DNA from: Lumnitzera littorea
Lineage: Eukaryota > Streptophyta > Magnoliopsida > Myrtales > Combretaceae
Length of the DNA: 64,000 nucleotides
Direction of reading: 5' to 3'
Assembly (NCBI GenBank): GCA_024138015.1
Contig: JAMXBB010000007.1
Coordinates: forward strand, 65,416,403 to 65,480,402
Made by a program: the position numbers and the translations under genes. This document shows, one piece after another, positions 35,611 to 47,179 of this stretch. Position 1 is the stretch's first letter. Every line of letters begins with the position of its first letter. The notes beneath the pieces were generated by a model that did not search any database, was not told where the DNA came from, and was given only the letters and a program-made list of their open reading frames with translations.

Positions 35611-37808
35611 GTAATATTGAACATATAAATGTTGAAATATAATATTGAGTCTAATACTTATATATACCAAATAAAGGACATCATAAAAAATTATATCCAA
35701 TGCTATTTAAACAAAATATTATACAATAATACCATGCTGTCCTATACTACTTGTATTTATACTGTTCAGTACTTCTTATCCTTAGGAGAGAATTATAATA
35801 AATGAGATTAATGTTTAGGGATAAATTCAAATGAGAGATTAATGTTTTAAAAGTGGTTTAAACAAGAGATCTAGTTATAATAAAATTACAATTTAACAGT
35901 CATTTCATAAAATTATTTAAACTACTTTATGAAATGGTAATATTTATTTGAATTTTTCGAAATATTGATTTCTTATTTGAACTATTTTGTATAAAAATTT
36001 AATCATTTATTTAAACTTTTTAAAACGTTAGATCTTTTATTTGTTATTTGTTGATCTATGTTATAAGTAGACACAAAACAGAATCTCATATGTGAAAAAT
36101 CGTTTGCATATATTCTTTGTTTAAACTAACGTATAGTCTAAGTACATAGGTGCAACTCTATTATAAACGTAGTATTACTAAGGATCGTGGGATCTAGCTT
36201 TATGAGTTGTTTGCAGGTGCCTCAGAGGTTCCAATTAAATAATCTATCACAACCAAGGTTTCTTTGCATCCTTACAGTGTCGTATAAATAAAACGTAGTG
36301 ATGCTACATAAAAATTGTGAAGTATCGGATAATAAAAAAACTCTCTAGACAATTATGAAATAATTAACCAAAATATTTTTAACGAAAAGGCAACGATACA
36401 AAATTCTAAGTAATTGCAATGTCATAAGAAAATTGCAAAAACTATGGTTTTACAACATTTATAGACATTTAACGTAAAGAAGAAAGAGCTATAAAAGTTT
36501 TAGTTGTTTTATGAATACGTATTATTCCTATTAGTAAAATTTTTTTATTTATAATTCATAATTTTTCTAGTATAATTTCATTTCACTAGATCTTTATAAG
36601 TTTTTTTGGATAAAAAAATATAGTCGTAGATGTATTTCTCCATAATTGGTTACCTAATATATGATTTTCTTGTGTAGAGGTGAGATTCTAATTGATGCTA
36701 TCACATGAGTGCTTTATGAATCTCACCGATGCATGTAAACTCAAAAGAGTGACACATGAATGATGCTTGAGGGGCGGTTTAGAGGAAAATGGTAAGGAAA
36801 AGATATAGGCAGTCTCAAAGACTCAAACATACTTTTGATAGATGTGAGTACTATGGAGCATGGACTTTGCTATTTATAGTGGAGTGTTGACATGTTCTTT
36901 GTTTGAGCATTGTTTTGATATCCGATTTTATAGGATAGCACTTATCTCTATTCTCTAGAATTTTTGAAGTATGTCTAATGAGAAGGTATGATTGGGTATT
37001 TAAAATCTTTTGGGTTTGATAACATCTATCTGATCACCTTAGTAATCAATTGATAAGATTAAGTTTACTCATTTCATAATTATTCTCTTGAGCTTGCTAT
37101 GAATTTAAGACTATTAACCTACCTTATTGAGTGTATAAGTCTACTTGAAAAAAATTGAGAGCGAATAAATTGATTCTAAACGATCCCATCATACCAAATT
37201 TTATTAAGTCATCCCAATTACAAATCTAACTCTCTAAGCCTTATTAGAAACCTAATAAGTTAAGCCCAAATAGTACTTTGCCCAGCATCTTAATATCTTG
37301 ACATCTTGTATCGTATGATTTTCCTGAAAAACCATCCTTTTATTTTTAGCTAAAATTTCCATAATGTCCTTTCTATTTTTACGGTGAGTATAACAGCAAG
37401 CAACTCGGTAATTGCAAGATATTTTCTTAGATTTTCTAATGTGTTTTATGCCACGACAAAATTCACAAAATATTTCTAGGAAAGAGAATAAGCTTAGGCC
37501 CCCAGATATTCTGGAGCTTCCCCATTATGCTGGCCAGTAATCGTTGTCCAACTTGCACTAGTGCTTTTAATGTACCTTCCCTTGGGCCTTAGGGTGACGG
37601 GTATCGTTCAACGGATGATGCAATAGAATCAAGTTGAATGTATATAATGACTAATGAAACCGATCACATGATGAAACGGTTGACGCTACCTTAAAAGATA
37701 AACTGAATCTTAAGCAGGGGAAATCCCTTGGCGCGCATTGATTTTGGTTTTGAATAACGGGAAACAAATAAATCCTCGTACGTTAGTTTTCGTATTATCG
37801 TAGGCTAA
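35611..37808. other. intergenic, downstream of the MYB gene
   Basis: No coding, RNA or transposon protein signal. It contains a perfect 11-bp inverted repeat (35901-35936) and AT-rich runs. Distal 3' flank of the MYB gene. Confidence 0.5.
35901..35936. repeat. perfect inverted repeat (11-bp arms, 14-bp loop)
   Basis: catttcataaa at 35901-35911 and its exact reverse complement tttatgaaatg at 35926-35936. It could be the centre of a small hairpin transposon, but no outer terminal repeats were found. Confidence 0.6.
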
Positions 37809-37814
37809 TTTATT
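37809..37814 (-). terminator. candidate polyadenylation signal of the MYB gene
   Basis: Minus-strand AATAAA about 295 bases past the stop codon. Plant 3' ends use loose signals, so this is only a plausible site. Confidence 0.2.
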
Positions 37815-38108
37815 TAGGTTCAAACTGTGATTAAAGATCCATGCATTTTTGGATGGTGGAGTAATATCACCTTCATAACGGCCACTGCAAGTAACATTGG
37901 ATATGCCATATGGCTGGACTTATTAGATTTTACACATACTCCTTCGCGTGCAATGCTGAGATTTCATCTCATGATCGAATGCTAAATTAATCCTATTAGT
38001 TACTGTTGCCGATCTGCTTGCATCTGCGGCTAGGTACATAGTTCCACAATTTACGTCACCAACTAATTAAGCATAGATTGAATTAAATCGCACGTGAACA
38101 TCAACTAA

Positions 38109-39811
38109 TTAAGCGTCGTCTACACGCCACTTCTCATCCGGTTCAAACAAAGAAATCAGAGACTGGAAGTCGGAAGAAACCATGTCATCCTGGAGCGTGT
38201 TCTTCTCCATTTCCTCGGATAATCTGTTTTTACAATCATATGCTTTATGGTCCTGTTGAGGCTGTTGGTTCAGGACATTGACGCCGGTAGCGTGGACATC
38301 CATATCAGAGTCTAGAATCAGGCACAAATCGTCCATATTGAAGTCCATCATGAGATCCGACGAGTTCTCTTCACCAGAGTTGAGGGACAAGGACCCATCA
38401 CTGAAGTCGGAGCCGTACACCATTTGTTTCATCATATTGGCATTGTTGTTAGTATTATTATTATCATCATCATCATCATCAATGGGGTGTGGTCCCAAGG
38501 CCACATCCACGTGTGGCCTTGAAGATACACCTCCATTTGGGGATTGCAGTGCTGGTGGTTGGATTTGAACCACAGGTTGAGGTGTGGTCATGGAGTCTTT
38601 CAAATTTATGGATTGGACCGACTTTTCTTCATCTGCCTTCTTAGCTAAATTGGTATTCCAGTAATTCTTGATCTCATTGTCCGTGCGTCCAGGAAGTCGT
38701 CCTGCGATGAGTGACCATCTAAACATGGAAAACATGCCAGTGCCGTTTGTGTCAATAATATTATTGGTCAATGGGTGGATTTGATTTAATCAACTAAATT
38801 TCGATTGTATGGAAATTAATTTGTTTTGACCTGTTGCCAAGGAGTTTGTGAAGCCTGCTGATTAATTCCTCCTCATCAGGTGAAATATTTCCTCTCTTAA
38901 TGTCTGGTCTCAGATAGTTCATCCACCTAAGCCTGCAGCTTTTCCCGCATCTTTTAAGACCTGTAAAACGATTATATTCCACCATTAATGAGCCATTCAA
39001 AACTAGTTTTAATTTGAACTTTGTCGTGCACAAACGAATCAAGCGGTTGTGCCGATGATCAGGTAATTCTGCTTTTGATCTGTTAGGAAGTCTCAACAAC
39101 GGAGACGTATGATACGATAGGTATTGTATAAATGAATAATAGTAGATACATCAACAGTTAGCTGGCAGGAATTGATCGAGTGGGATGATTATAGACTGGT
39201 GACCCTACTTTTTCTTCTTAACGAGACGATCGACATACTCAGCAAAAATATGAGAACCTCGAGGGATCGGAAAATTTTACTCAAAACGCCACAAATATAG
39301 CAAATAATCCAGTTTTGATGCTCTCAGTACCTAACCACTTTAAACAAGTTCTTTGATTACGATGCAAAAGACATTTGCATAAGAAAAAACATCAGATACA
39401 AGCTTTCATGTGGTACGTATGTGAATAAGGAAACAGTGATGATTAATGTCGAGCAATTGGACCACTTCCACCTCCGACATGGTTAAGCATGTAGAGAGAT
39501 TAGGCTGGCTCACTGATCCATGATATACATAGACCAGTTCAAAGACATTATGCAGCATGTTATGAAGGATCTTTGTCTTGTACTTTTGTGGTAATAGGTT
39601 GATGTGAATGTGTTGCAAAAATTGGACCACTTCCACTTAATAATAGTAAAGAATAAAAAGGGACATTTTAATACGAACCTGTTTCTCTAGAAACTCTACT
39701 CCATCTTCCTTCACCACGAGCTTTGATGTAATCAACTAGGATCTTGTCTTCAGTAGCCGTCCATGCACCTTTTTTCAATCCATCTTTACTGCACCGAGGA
39801 CTTCTTCCCAT
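38109..39811 (-). CDS. R2R3-MYB transcription factor, TT2/WER-like class
   Basis: Three exons: 39811-39679 (133 bp), 38960-38831 (130 bp) and 38718-38109 (610 bp), joined by GT-AG introns of 718 and 112 bp; total 873 bp, 290 residues. The 133/130 bp exon sizes are the common R2R3-MYB pattern. R2 (about residues 14-64) has Trp17, Trp37 and Trp57; R3 (about 67-115) has Ile70, Trp89 and Trp108, the usual aromatic pattern for DNA binding. Residues 76-95 fit the [DE]Lx2[RK]x3Lx6Lx3R signature for pairing with R/B-class bHLH proteins. The C-terminus is acidic, with an Asp/Asn-rich run from a GAT microsatellite, and probably activates transcription. Likely a nuclear regulator of flavonoid/proanthocyanidin genes or epidermal fate. 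No subgroup C-terminal motif was recognised, so the exact subgroup is open. Residue 6 is Arg where relatives usually have Cys. Confidence 0.93.
38450..38484. repeat. coding trinucleotide microsatellite in MYB exon 3
   Basis: A run of attatt/atcatc triplets on the plus strand encodes the DDDDDDNNNTNNNAN stretch of the MYB protein. It is a likely site of length variation between alleles. Confidence 0.85.
39455..39636. repeat. 17-bp direct repeats in MYB intron 1
   Basis: aattggaccacttccac is perfectly repeated at 39455-39471 and 39620-39636, 165 bp apart, within the 718-bp first intron. It may be the footprint of a small insertion with its duplication, or an internal duplication. Confidence 0.75.
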
Positions 39812-39832
39812 TTTGCTTATTTACCTACGTAC

Positions 39833-39930
39833 CTCTCTCTCTCTCTCTCACCAACACTACTCCTTCGTTCGACTTAAATAGCAAATTCTTTCTTTCAAGT
39901 GGAGACTGGAGAGAGAGAGAGAAGAGAGAT
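39833..39930. promoter_or_regulatory. CT/GA-rich 5' leader of the MYB gene
   Basis: On the plus strand a (CT)n run spans 39833-39849 and a (GA)n-rich stretch spans about 39909-39929, so in gene direction the leader carries a CT-rich block and then a GA block before the ATG. Such microsatellites are common in plant 5' untranslated regions and may act as GAGA-type elements; the regulatory role is inference. Confidence 0.55.
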
Positions 39931-39978
39931 AGGTGACACTCACCACTACGAGTGTGTGTGTTCTGTGAAAATGAGGAA

Positions 39979-39986
39979 ATTTAATA
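39979..39986 (-). promoter_or_regulatory. candidate TATA box of the MYB gene
   Basis: Minus-strand TATTAAAT, about 170 bases before the ATG, would give a leader of about 135 bases covering the CT/GA-rich region. A second candidate, TATTTAAG at 39873-39880, lies closer. Neither can be chosen by sequence alone. Confidence 0.25.
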
Positions 39987-40052
39987 GGCGGCTTTCCAGT
40001 CTCGTCTCTAGGTTTTTGCTTACAGAAAAAAATCCCATTTTCTTTTGTTTTG

Positions 40053-40073
40053 TTTTTTTTTTTTTTTTTTTTT
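40053..40073. repeat. T homopolymer (21 bp)
   Basis: Uninterrupted T run in the proximal upstream region of the MYB gene. Confidence 0.95.
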
Positions 40074-40914
40074 GGGTGATCCACCTTAAATAATGAGGAG
40101 TTGCAATTGCCCAACGTGCTTACATTTTACCTATTTTTATTCAATTGCCTTGTCCGTATATTCAATTGGAGTGTAATCGAGAGTAACTTGCTCTCCTAAG
40201 CCGTTGCTTTGCATGGTGGAATATTTATTATTTTTATGCTTCCTTAAAACCCTTCTTTAATCACCATTGGTCCACTTCCTTTATTGTTCCACATCTAAGT
40301 CTCTCCCGACATTAATTTAGAGAGAAAAAATATAAATAAATAAATTCTTTATATCCTCACCTTTTCAATTTCATATAAAAGAAATAACTGTCCAATGGTA
40401 TAACCAACTTTCAATCTCCTTATTCCTCTATTGCCATCTTTAGTATATATAATTATTTTCCTATTTTTACTATGTTTAATTTAGTTAAACTCATAGATAA
40501 CAATCAGACCATTTATCCAAATATTATTTAAAGTAAAAAAAAAAAAAAAAAAAGAACTAAATGGATCGAACGGGTTCTAGATTGTAGTATTTCAAACATT
40601 ACAATATATAAATAATATACAAATGATAAAATGGTGTGAAATGATGCTGAGACCAGGTATCTGATCAATGATTAATTATATCATGTCAACAATCTGCTGC
40701 CCTTCTACCCCTTTTAACCCCCCCACCCCACGGCCTGGCCAGTAGCGGCTACGAAGGCTACCCTTCTCTGCTCAGCTGTATTTAATTCTTTCAGCACTTA
40801 AAATTCAGCTCCACTGTACTGGAAAGTTCGTTAGCTTAGAACCCCCCAACTGAAATATCCTCGTACTTCCCGTGAGAATATTTGAAAGTTCGTTGGCCCA
40901 TCAGTAAATATAGT

Positions 40915-40940
40915 TCTCTCTCTCTCTATCTCTCTCTCTC
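40915..40940. repeat. (CT)n microsatellite
   Basis: Two CT runs with a single 'at' interruption, about 26 bp. Confidence 0.95.
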
Positions 40941-41002
40941 TAAACAATACTATACTACTATTTATTAAGAAATAACAATTGTACACTCATGGGCCTGCTG
41001 CA

Positions 41003-41024
41003 TGTGCATCAACGAAGATGCACA
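41003..41024. repeat. short perfect hairpin (8-bp arms)
   Basis: tgtgcatc (41003-41010), six-base loop, gatgcaca (41017-41024). Confidence 0.6.
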
Positions 41025-44000
41025 GAAAATATGACTATGTCCGACGTATATAGTACAGATATTGCATCAGTGATGTAATAATTCATTGAGAGATATAAAA
41101 TTATAATTCTAGAATTACATCCAGAGGAAGAGATTGATTTCCTTAGATTTACGAAAATCCGTATTAATATTTTTGCAAGTGAATTGATGATAAAGCGAAA
41201 GAGACAAATGACAATTTAAGTCGTTTTGTATGCAATGTATTGTACGGGCAAAACTTGCGAAATATACGGAGAGGTCAGTAAAGGTTAATTATTTGAAACG
41301 GAGACAAGATCTAGAAGATTAGGTTTAACTTGGTAAATTTTACAGATTAATGGGTTCTGCATTGGAAAATTTTATTGAAACGAAATTAATTACAAAAATA
41401 AAATCATGAATGACACGGCAAACCTCGTCCTAAAAAAAAAAAAAAAAACTCGTTACAATTTTACAATAAATATTCTCGCACATATTATTTATTACTCGCT
41501 CGTGATAGAGTTTATTATAATTAATCTGTACAGTTTTTCACAAAGCTCTCTTATGCTTGTCGGAATCATAATTCTTTTCCTAAGCCAATTATTTTGATGA
41601 ATTCTATAAGTTCAATTAATTTCATTGATCGATAAAAAAACATGATCTAAACATGAGCATCAACCGTTTTTTCCATTTAGATTTTTACTTATGATTTTCC
41701 CTTCGGGAACTTTTAGGTATCTTCTAGGTAACTTTGACTCCTCGTGCCCAACATAGAGAACCCTTGTGCAATTTGCCTCAATCAAAGTCAAGTAGCATAA
41801 TAACACCACCACGCCTAGGAACCTCAGTATCTTAAAATAATTACGCTACTTGGTAATCGAGTTATCTCCTTAGCGCATCATGATAAGCTCATAGAGTACT
41901 ATTAGGAATCCCCTTATTGCCTTTTTCCATCAACCAATGGAGCAATCCTATTAATAAGCACTAGTTACCCTAGAATCTATAGCATAATAAATCCATTAAC
42001 GTTGTCTATTATTAAAGTGACCTTCTTTGAGATTGATCTTTCTACCTAGTAGCGCTCGGTCTCCTTCTTATTTTACTGCCGAGTAGTAGAACAAATCAAT
42101 CAATAATTAATAATGCTAAGCCCAATATAAATTGCTAGTTACCATAGTCAAGTGATGGATCCATCCTCTTGCAAGAAATACTAAACTCATATAATTTCTT
42201 AGTCTTATCATTACTGCGACTACTAAGTATAAGAACGTCTTCTGGCTGACCCAATATTACGATTGTTGCTAAGTATGAGAGTGATCTCCTCAATGTAAAG
42301 CATGTATTATTGCTCAAGTATTAAATAAAAATCTTAGCTCAAATTGCTAAATCCAACATTCATAGGGGACTCTAACAAGTGTATCAGCTTAATTATAGCA
42401 CAATTTTAAATTTATAATCTAGTAAGCCCTATGTAATACCTTAGGTTTTTCGAACCTACTAAATTTAGTGTTTTAGGCAACTTCGATGAATTGAAGCAAA
42501 ACTTCATGGCTAGGCTATAAAACTAGGAGTTATTCCATAAAATCGAACTAGTAAAATAATGCACACTTGAAAATAGTAAATTAAAGTCTTGAGTTGATTG
42601 AAACCAAAAGTCATCTCACGACTAGGTTTGAAATTTTATTTAAAGGTAATATATGCTTGGCAAAAAACATTTTATATACTAAAAACATATAAATAAAGGA
42701 ATATAATTGGGAATAGAGCAATATAGAAGCTTAAAAAGTACCCTATAGAAGCTTATGGTTAAAAAAATTGCATTCCTAAGTTATTTTTATGAAAAATTGT
42801 ATTTCTAGTTTTTTTTTTTTAAGTATATTGCCATGAGAAAATATTAGTTTTTCAAAATTTGCATGTCTGATATTGCTGTTAAGAAACAGGTTGTTTTAAG
42901 TGAATTTTTGATCTAATTTTCGAAAGGGTAAATAACGTTATTTAAAGCTCAAATTTTTTTTGTAGACTCCCTATAAGGTTTATTTACAAGCTATTTTAAA
43001 AGTTTTCTCAAATTTGCTTGGTAGATTTTTATTAATTTTGATTTACTAAAAACTAACAAATTTGGAAATTTAGAAAAAATATTTGATTTTGAAGTGTCTT
43101 TGAACCAATCTAATTTTAATTGATAGTTCTGATATTAAAATGATGTTTCATGAAATTGTATGTAATTTTCGGCCAAAAGGTGATTTATCAGGATTTTTAT
43201 AAGCTAAAAGTATCATTTTTGCAAAATCAAAATAGACATATGTTGAAAAACAAGCATACATGGGTTTTTGAAAAATTATTCGAATTTAGAATTTGATCTT
43301 TGGAAGGTTTTATTGCTGGTTGTGTCCAAAGCTCGGTGAGTCTTAATGGCTATATGGAGTTTTAACAAGTTTAGTTGTTAATTGACCTTGTAAAAGCCTT
43401 TGTAGAATGTTGCTTATAACGAGGTAAAGAAAAAACTTGAAATGAAATATAATATAACAAGGAACTTAATGAGATAGTCAATAAAGAATTTTGTAGAAGT
43501 TCATTGGCAAAATTGTAAATGAGAAAATTGAAGTGGGTCTAAGTAGAAGTATGAGTAGAAGATTCCTTGGTGAAACATAAAGTGAAAACTAAAAATAAAT
43601 ATGAGTAGAAGCTTCTTTAACAATGAATCCAAGGACCAATCTTAATAAGCAATGAAGTTTATAAGATTCGCTCCCCATAATAGAAGTTTGTATGGAAGGT
43701 TAAACAATAAAGACCTAAATAAAAGGGATTATGTAGAAGGTCCCAAGTACTACTAAAGTACTCTTACCTAAATACTTAAGCTTTAATGAAACATTTACAT
43801 AACTTGGACAGACATTAAAATACAACTCTCAATTCTAGGTTACCTAAATAATGAGGAACTTAAAGATGCTATTTAAAGCAAAGGATACCACTCTCAAGTA
43901 AGTAGATATTATGTGTTGGGAGTAGACTTATGTCTACTCACTAGGTTGAAAGTGGTGTAGTCGCATTGTAATATGCTTAGTTGTATTGGTTTGATTTTGA

Positions 44001-44705
44001 ATCTTGAGTATGATATTTATTGAATATATGGTGTTCATGTACTTTGTTAGTTGTGAAACTTGAATGTATTGCTTGATGAGTATGAAGATGTTTACTAGGA
44101 CATGATTTGATATAGGAAAACACTTAGAAATGGTTCAACCTTTAAGGTATTTGCCTAACCAAACCTGAAGATTTTAATTTATGAGAAGACACTAAAGTAA
44201 GACTAAGATAATTAAATGGCACTTGATGTAAAGCTTGGACAGTGTGTTGATATATAAGAGAAAGACTAAGCTAGCTAGGTATTATGAAATGTTGAATTCC
44301 AATGTGCACTTAAAAGCTATGCTTGGTATTGTGTTGCCATATTATTGATACATTTATGACATGGCACGACATGGTATGGTACGAAAATGATCGACGAGTT
44401 AAGTTTTCTGGAAATAAGATAATGTTAGGTTAGGTTTCTTTTAAGCATATAGAACTACATCAATAGAACTGACCACCACGTGGTTAGCTAGGTTGGGATT
44501 TTGGCTACTTGTAGCTTTAGGCTGCATAAATATCTTATGGCCACCAATGTGATCAGCTAGGCAAAACTTTTGACTACTTATTATAGCCTTCGGCTAAATT
44601 TACTTGAAGATCCATTGGCAACCTCTAGTTACCTTAAGCTAGCTAGGATATCAATATTGATGTATTTATTTACGTACATAAGTATTGCACACATTCTTTG
44701 CATTA

Positions 44706-44710
44706 ACTTT
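44706..44710. repeat. target-site duplication, left copy (ACTTT)
   Basis: acttt before the solo LTR; acttc follows it at 46140-46144 (four of five bases identical). Confidence 0.6.
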
Positions 44711-46139
44711 CATTGGTCCCATATAAGATATCAAAAGGAGGGGTGAATTGTTTTTTTTATACTTTTGAAAACTTTTTCGATATAATAAAATTACCCCTCT
44801 TAACAACTTATAATAGTGAATAGCGATAATTTAATAATCCAATACACAATTAAACAACAGTTAAATAACACAAATTAAAAGAGTAAGAAAGGAGAACATC
44901 AGGAAGAGATTTTATAGAGCTTCGATCTCTTATCTCCTACCCACTACTTTCTTCCAACTCTACTGCTAGGGACCCAGTCTACTTCAATGGTACTGTTCCA
45001 CTTAATCCACTAAATCAACTCATAAACAGATTACAAGCATTCATCACAATGACTTTATAACACTCTGCTTTGCTTATCTAGTCTCTCCATAATCTAGGCT
45101 AACACAAATCTACAGAGTATAAATGTTTTTGTTTCAACACTTAGACAACAAATAAGAATTACAAATTACATATGAGAACAAAAGTATAAATCTTAAATAA
45201 TTTCACTCAAGAGAGAAATGAGTAATATTGAATGATTTGCTTCGGTGGAAGTTTCTAAAGTAGTATCTGAAGTTCTTTTTGTAACTTTTTAGAAAATATA
45301 ATTTGATCTCGATATTTTATTTTTCTTAAGATTTTTCCAAAGTTATTCTCTAACGTTTTGAGTCCTTTCTCTTTTATATAGAAATCTTCCAACGGCTAAA
45401 AACTGAAGATTATCTTTCACTTTTGTAAGTATCCCACTATTAGCTATTAAAGATAATCCCTAGGATATTTTGAGAAGATTTTGGTAATTTGAATTTGAAA
45501 AACAACTCTCCTTATCTTTTTAGATCAGATATTCTTTAATCTACAACTACCAAATAAGCTTCTGATTTGAATTTAAAAAGATATGCTTTTGTTAGCAACT
45601 TCCAGATAAGCCTCATGTTCAAAAATTTTAAACTTCACAAAATTCAAATAAACCTTATCCTTATCCATTCTTGTGTATATCTTAATTTATCTAAATATAT
45701 TTTCGCTTAAAAATAATCCTCAAGAATCATAATTCCATCTTGAGTGAAACGGGATTAAATGTATTTTCCTAATACACTCAATCTAGTGGAACAAGGCCTT
45801 GAATAATTCGAATATGATTTAAAGCTATTTTCAACGTCATACTTCCAAACTTACTTTCTGAACAACCTTCTGAAGAATATCAACCTTGTGTTTCTAAAGT
45901 TTTTGAATAATCTTTTGAAGTGTTGTACCAATTCTTCTTATGAAAGCTTTGAAATGCTTTCTGAATTTCTGAAAGATTTTCAAACTAATCTATATTCAAT
46001 CAATTCAAACATTTTGAATAAGTTTCTGAATGTACCTCGATTTGCAATTTTAAACTTTCTGAATACCTATACACTTGTTAATTTATTAGTGTTCTTCTCT
46101 CTTTTTGTTATCATCAAAATCTATGAGAGATATTTAACA
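44711..46139 (-). mobile_element. solo Sirevirus LTR (1.43 kb)
   Basis: On the minus strand it starts TGTTAAATATC at 46139 with a TTTTGATGATAACAAAAA word shared with the 3' LTR at 63332. It ends with CAATTCACCCCTCC, GATATC and GGGACCAATG, closely matching the end of the 5' LTR at 55740 (GATATCCTATTGGGACCAATA). A near-perfect ACTT[T/C] duplication flanks it and there is no internal region, so it is a solo LTR left by recombination between two LTRs. The 112-codon plus-strand frame at 45888-46226 runs antisense through it and past its end, so it is not a gene. Confidence 0.8.
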
Positions 46140-46144
46140 ACTTC
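46140..46144. repeat. target-site duplication, right copy (ACTTC)
   Basis: Pairs with 44706-44710; one base differs. Confidence 0.6.
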
Positions 46145-46821
46145 TATGCTAGGTATTGATGTAATATGGCTAAATATCTATTTACTAATATATTATTATT
46201 TGTTGAAGATTCTTATGATCAGTTAACTTGGATGGTTGATCATTGTTACATGTTTGAACTATCTAAGTATCGGATCGATTATTATTACTGGACTTGTTGT
46301 ACCTTGTTTGTGTTTACACACTCTAATTTAGCTCATTGAGAGCTGAGGGCATGTTTTTTATTCATCTCTAAGTCATTAGGTACCAAAGACAAAGAATGAT
46401 AGGACTCGGAAATTGGGATGGGGCAAATAGATAATTTAGGTAGAAGATTATATGTTGATACCAAGATGTGAATACTTAAAAAGACCTCCATGCTACCTTA
46501 TAGGTTTTGATGAATTGACTTGAGTATATGATGTAGTCATGAATTAGATTATATCATCTTTCTACAATGGTTGACATGTGATACTCCATGAGGGGCCCAT
46601 GTTGTAAAGTGTTTATTAATGATAACTATTACCAATAAAGAGAAGTACCTTGATTTTATTCGTGTATTGAGATTTGTTATAGTCAAAACAAGTTAAATCC
46701 ATTGTATCCCTTACTAGAGGATGGCATGTAGCAAACCATCTCTATAGCACCAAGAGATTGCTAAGAGGAAAAAGTAAAAGCAGTTGCTATGGGAGGCAGG
46801 ACATTACATAATCTTTTTTAG

Positions 46822-47030
46822 TAATTGGGTAACTTCTTTACCCATAGCTTCTAAAGGTAGTAGTATTGGGGAAGATGCAGCATTACATTCTTAGAGTTTT
46901 TTCCTTAGCCCTAGGTTGCACATTTTTTACCTCTTTCAATTCTTTATCAAATTGTGCACATACGGCCTCTAGTTGGGAAATGCACATAGAATCATCTTAA
47001 TAGGTCTATGGCTGCACTAAGGGGTCATTC
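46822..47030 (-). pseudogene. duplicated gag N-terminal segment of Tat-like element
   Basis: About 210 bp aligning in the same orientation with 48971-49177. Both share cattacattc.tagagtttttcc-type and gcctctagttgggaaatgcac words. On the minus strand the segment encodes the coiled-coil start of gag (CISQLEA type). Its place after reverse transcriptase in element direction is out of order and shows a rearrangement or a second, truncated copy. Confidence 0.7.
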
Positions 47031-47179
47031 AGCACGTTTCTCTACACTCTTAGACATAAATTGGTTTAAGGTTGCAATCCAGCCTTTTAACCTTCATCTT
47101 AGATCTTTTTAGGGCTAGATTTTGTTTCTCTCTACATCACCATAAAGCCTAAAATTTCCTTAGTGAAGCTTTAAAAAAT

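Larger units (their letters stand above)
40082..42431. other. intergenic, upstream of the MYB gene
   Basis: No second gene on either strand. It contains an A run at 40535-40553, a C-rich patch near 40719-40734, the CT microsatellite at 40915-40940, a short hairpin at 41003-41024 and an A run at 41432-41448. Open frames at 41406-41597 and 42135-42317 have no support. Confidence 0.55.
42432..46690 (+). mobile_element. LTR-like element (TGTAATACC start), split by a solo LTR
   Basis: It starts tgtaataccttaggttttt at 42432, the same kind of start as the minus-strand copy at 54147 (TGTAATACATCAAGG). A block near 43918 (agtagacttatgtctactcac) corresponds, inverted, to 52246-52275. An imperfect direct repeat of about 80 bp lies at 44462-44620. 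The sequence is interrupted at 44711-46139 by a solo Sirevirus LTR and then continues with a tagctcattgagagctgag block typical of this family. No purine tract precedes it. The right end is only estimated. Non-coding. Confidence 0.45.

Noticed and set aside
38091..38096. CACGTG G-box just past the MYB stop codon
   Set aside because: A single palindromic hexamer in the 3' flank is expected by chance; no promoter context.
38278..38568. 96-codon plus-strand frame opposite MYB exon 3
   Set aside because: Antisense shadow of a clearly coding exon; its Leu/Ser run is only the complement of the Asp/Asn microsatellite.
38794..39099. 101-codon minus-strand frame starting in MYB intron 1
   Set aside because: It reads intron sequence before entering exon 2 (LKRCGKSCRLRW) and runs on into intron 2; the true exon is 38960-38831.
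45888..46226. 112-codon plus-strand open frame with hydrophobic C-terminus, looking like a small membrane protein
   Set aside because: It lies mostly antisense inside the solo Sirevirus LTR and crosses its border at 46139; composition explains the Leu/Phe/Ile richness.
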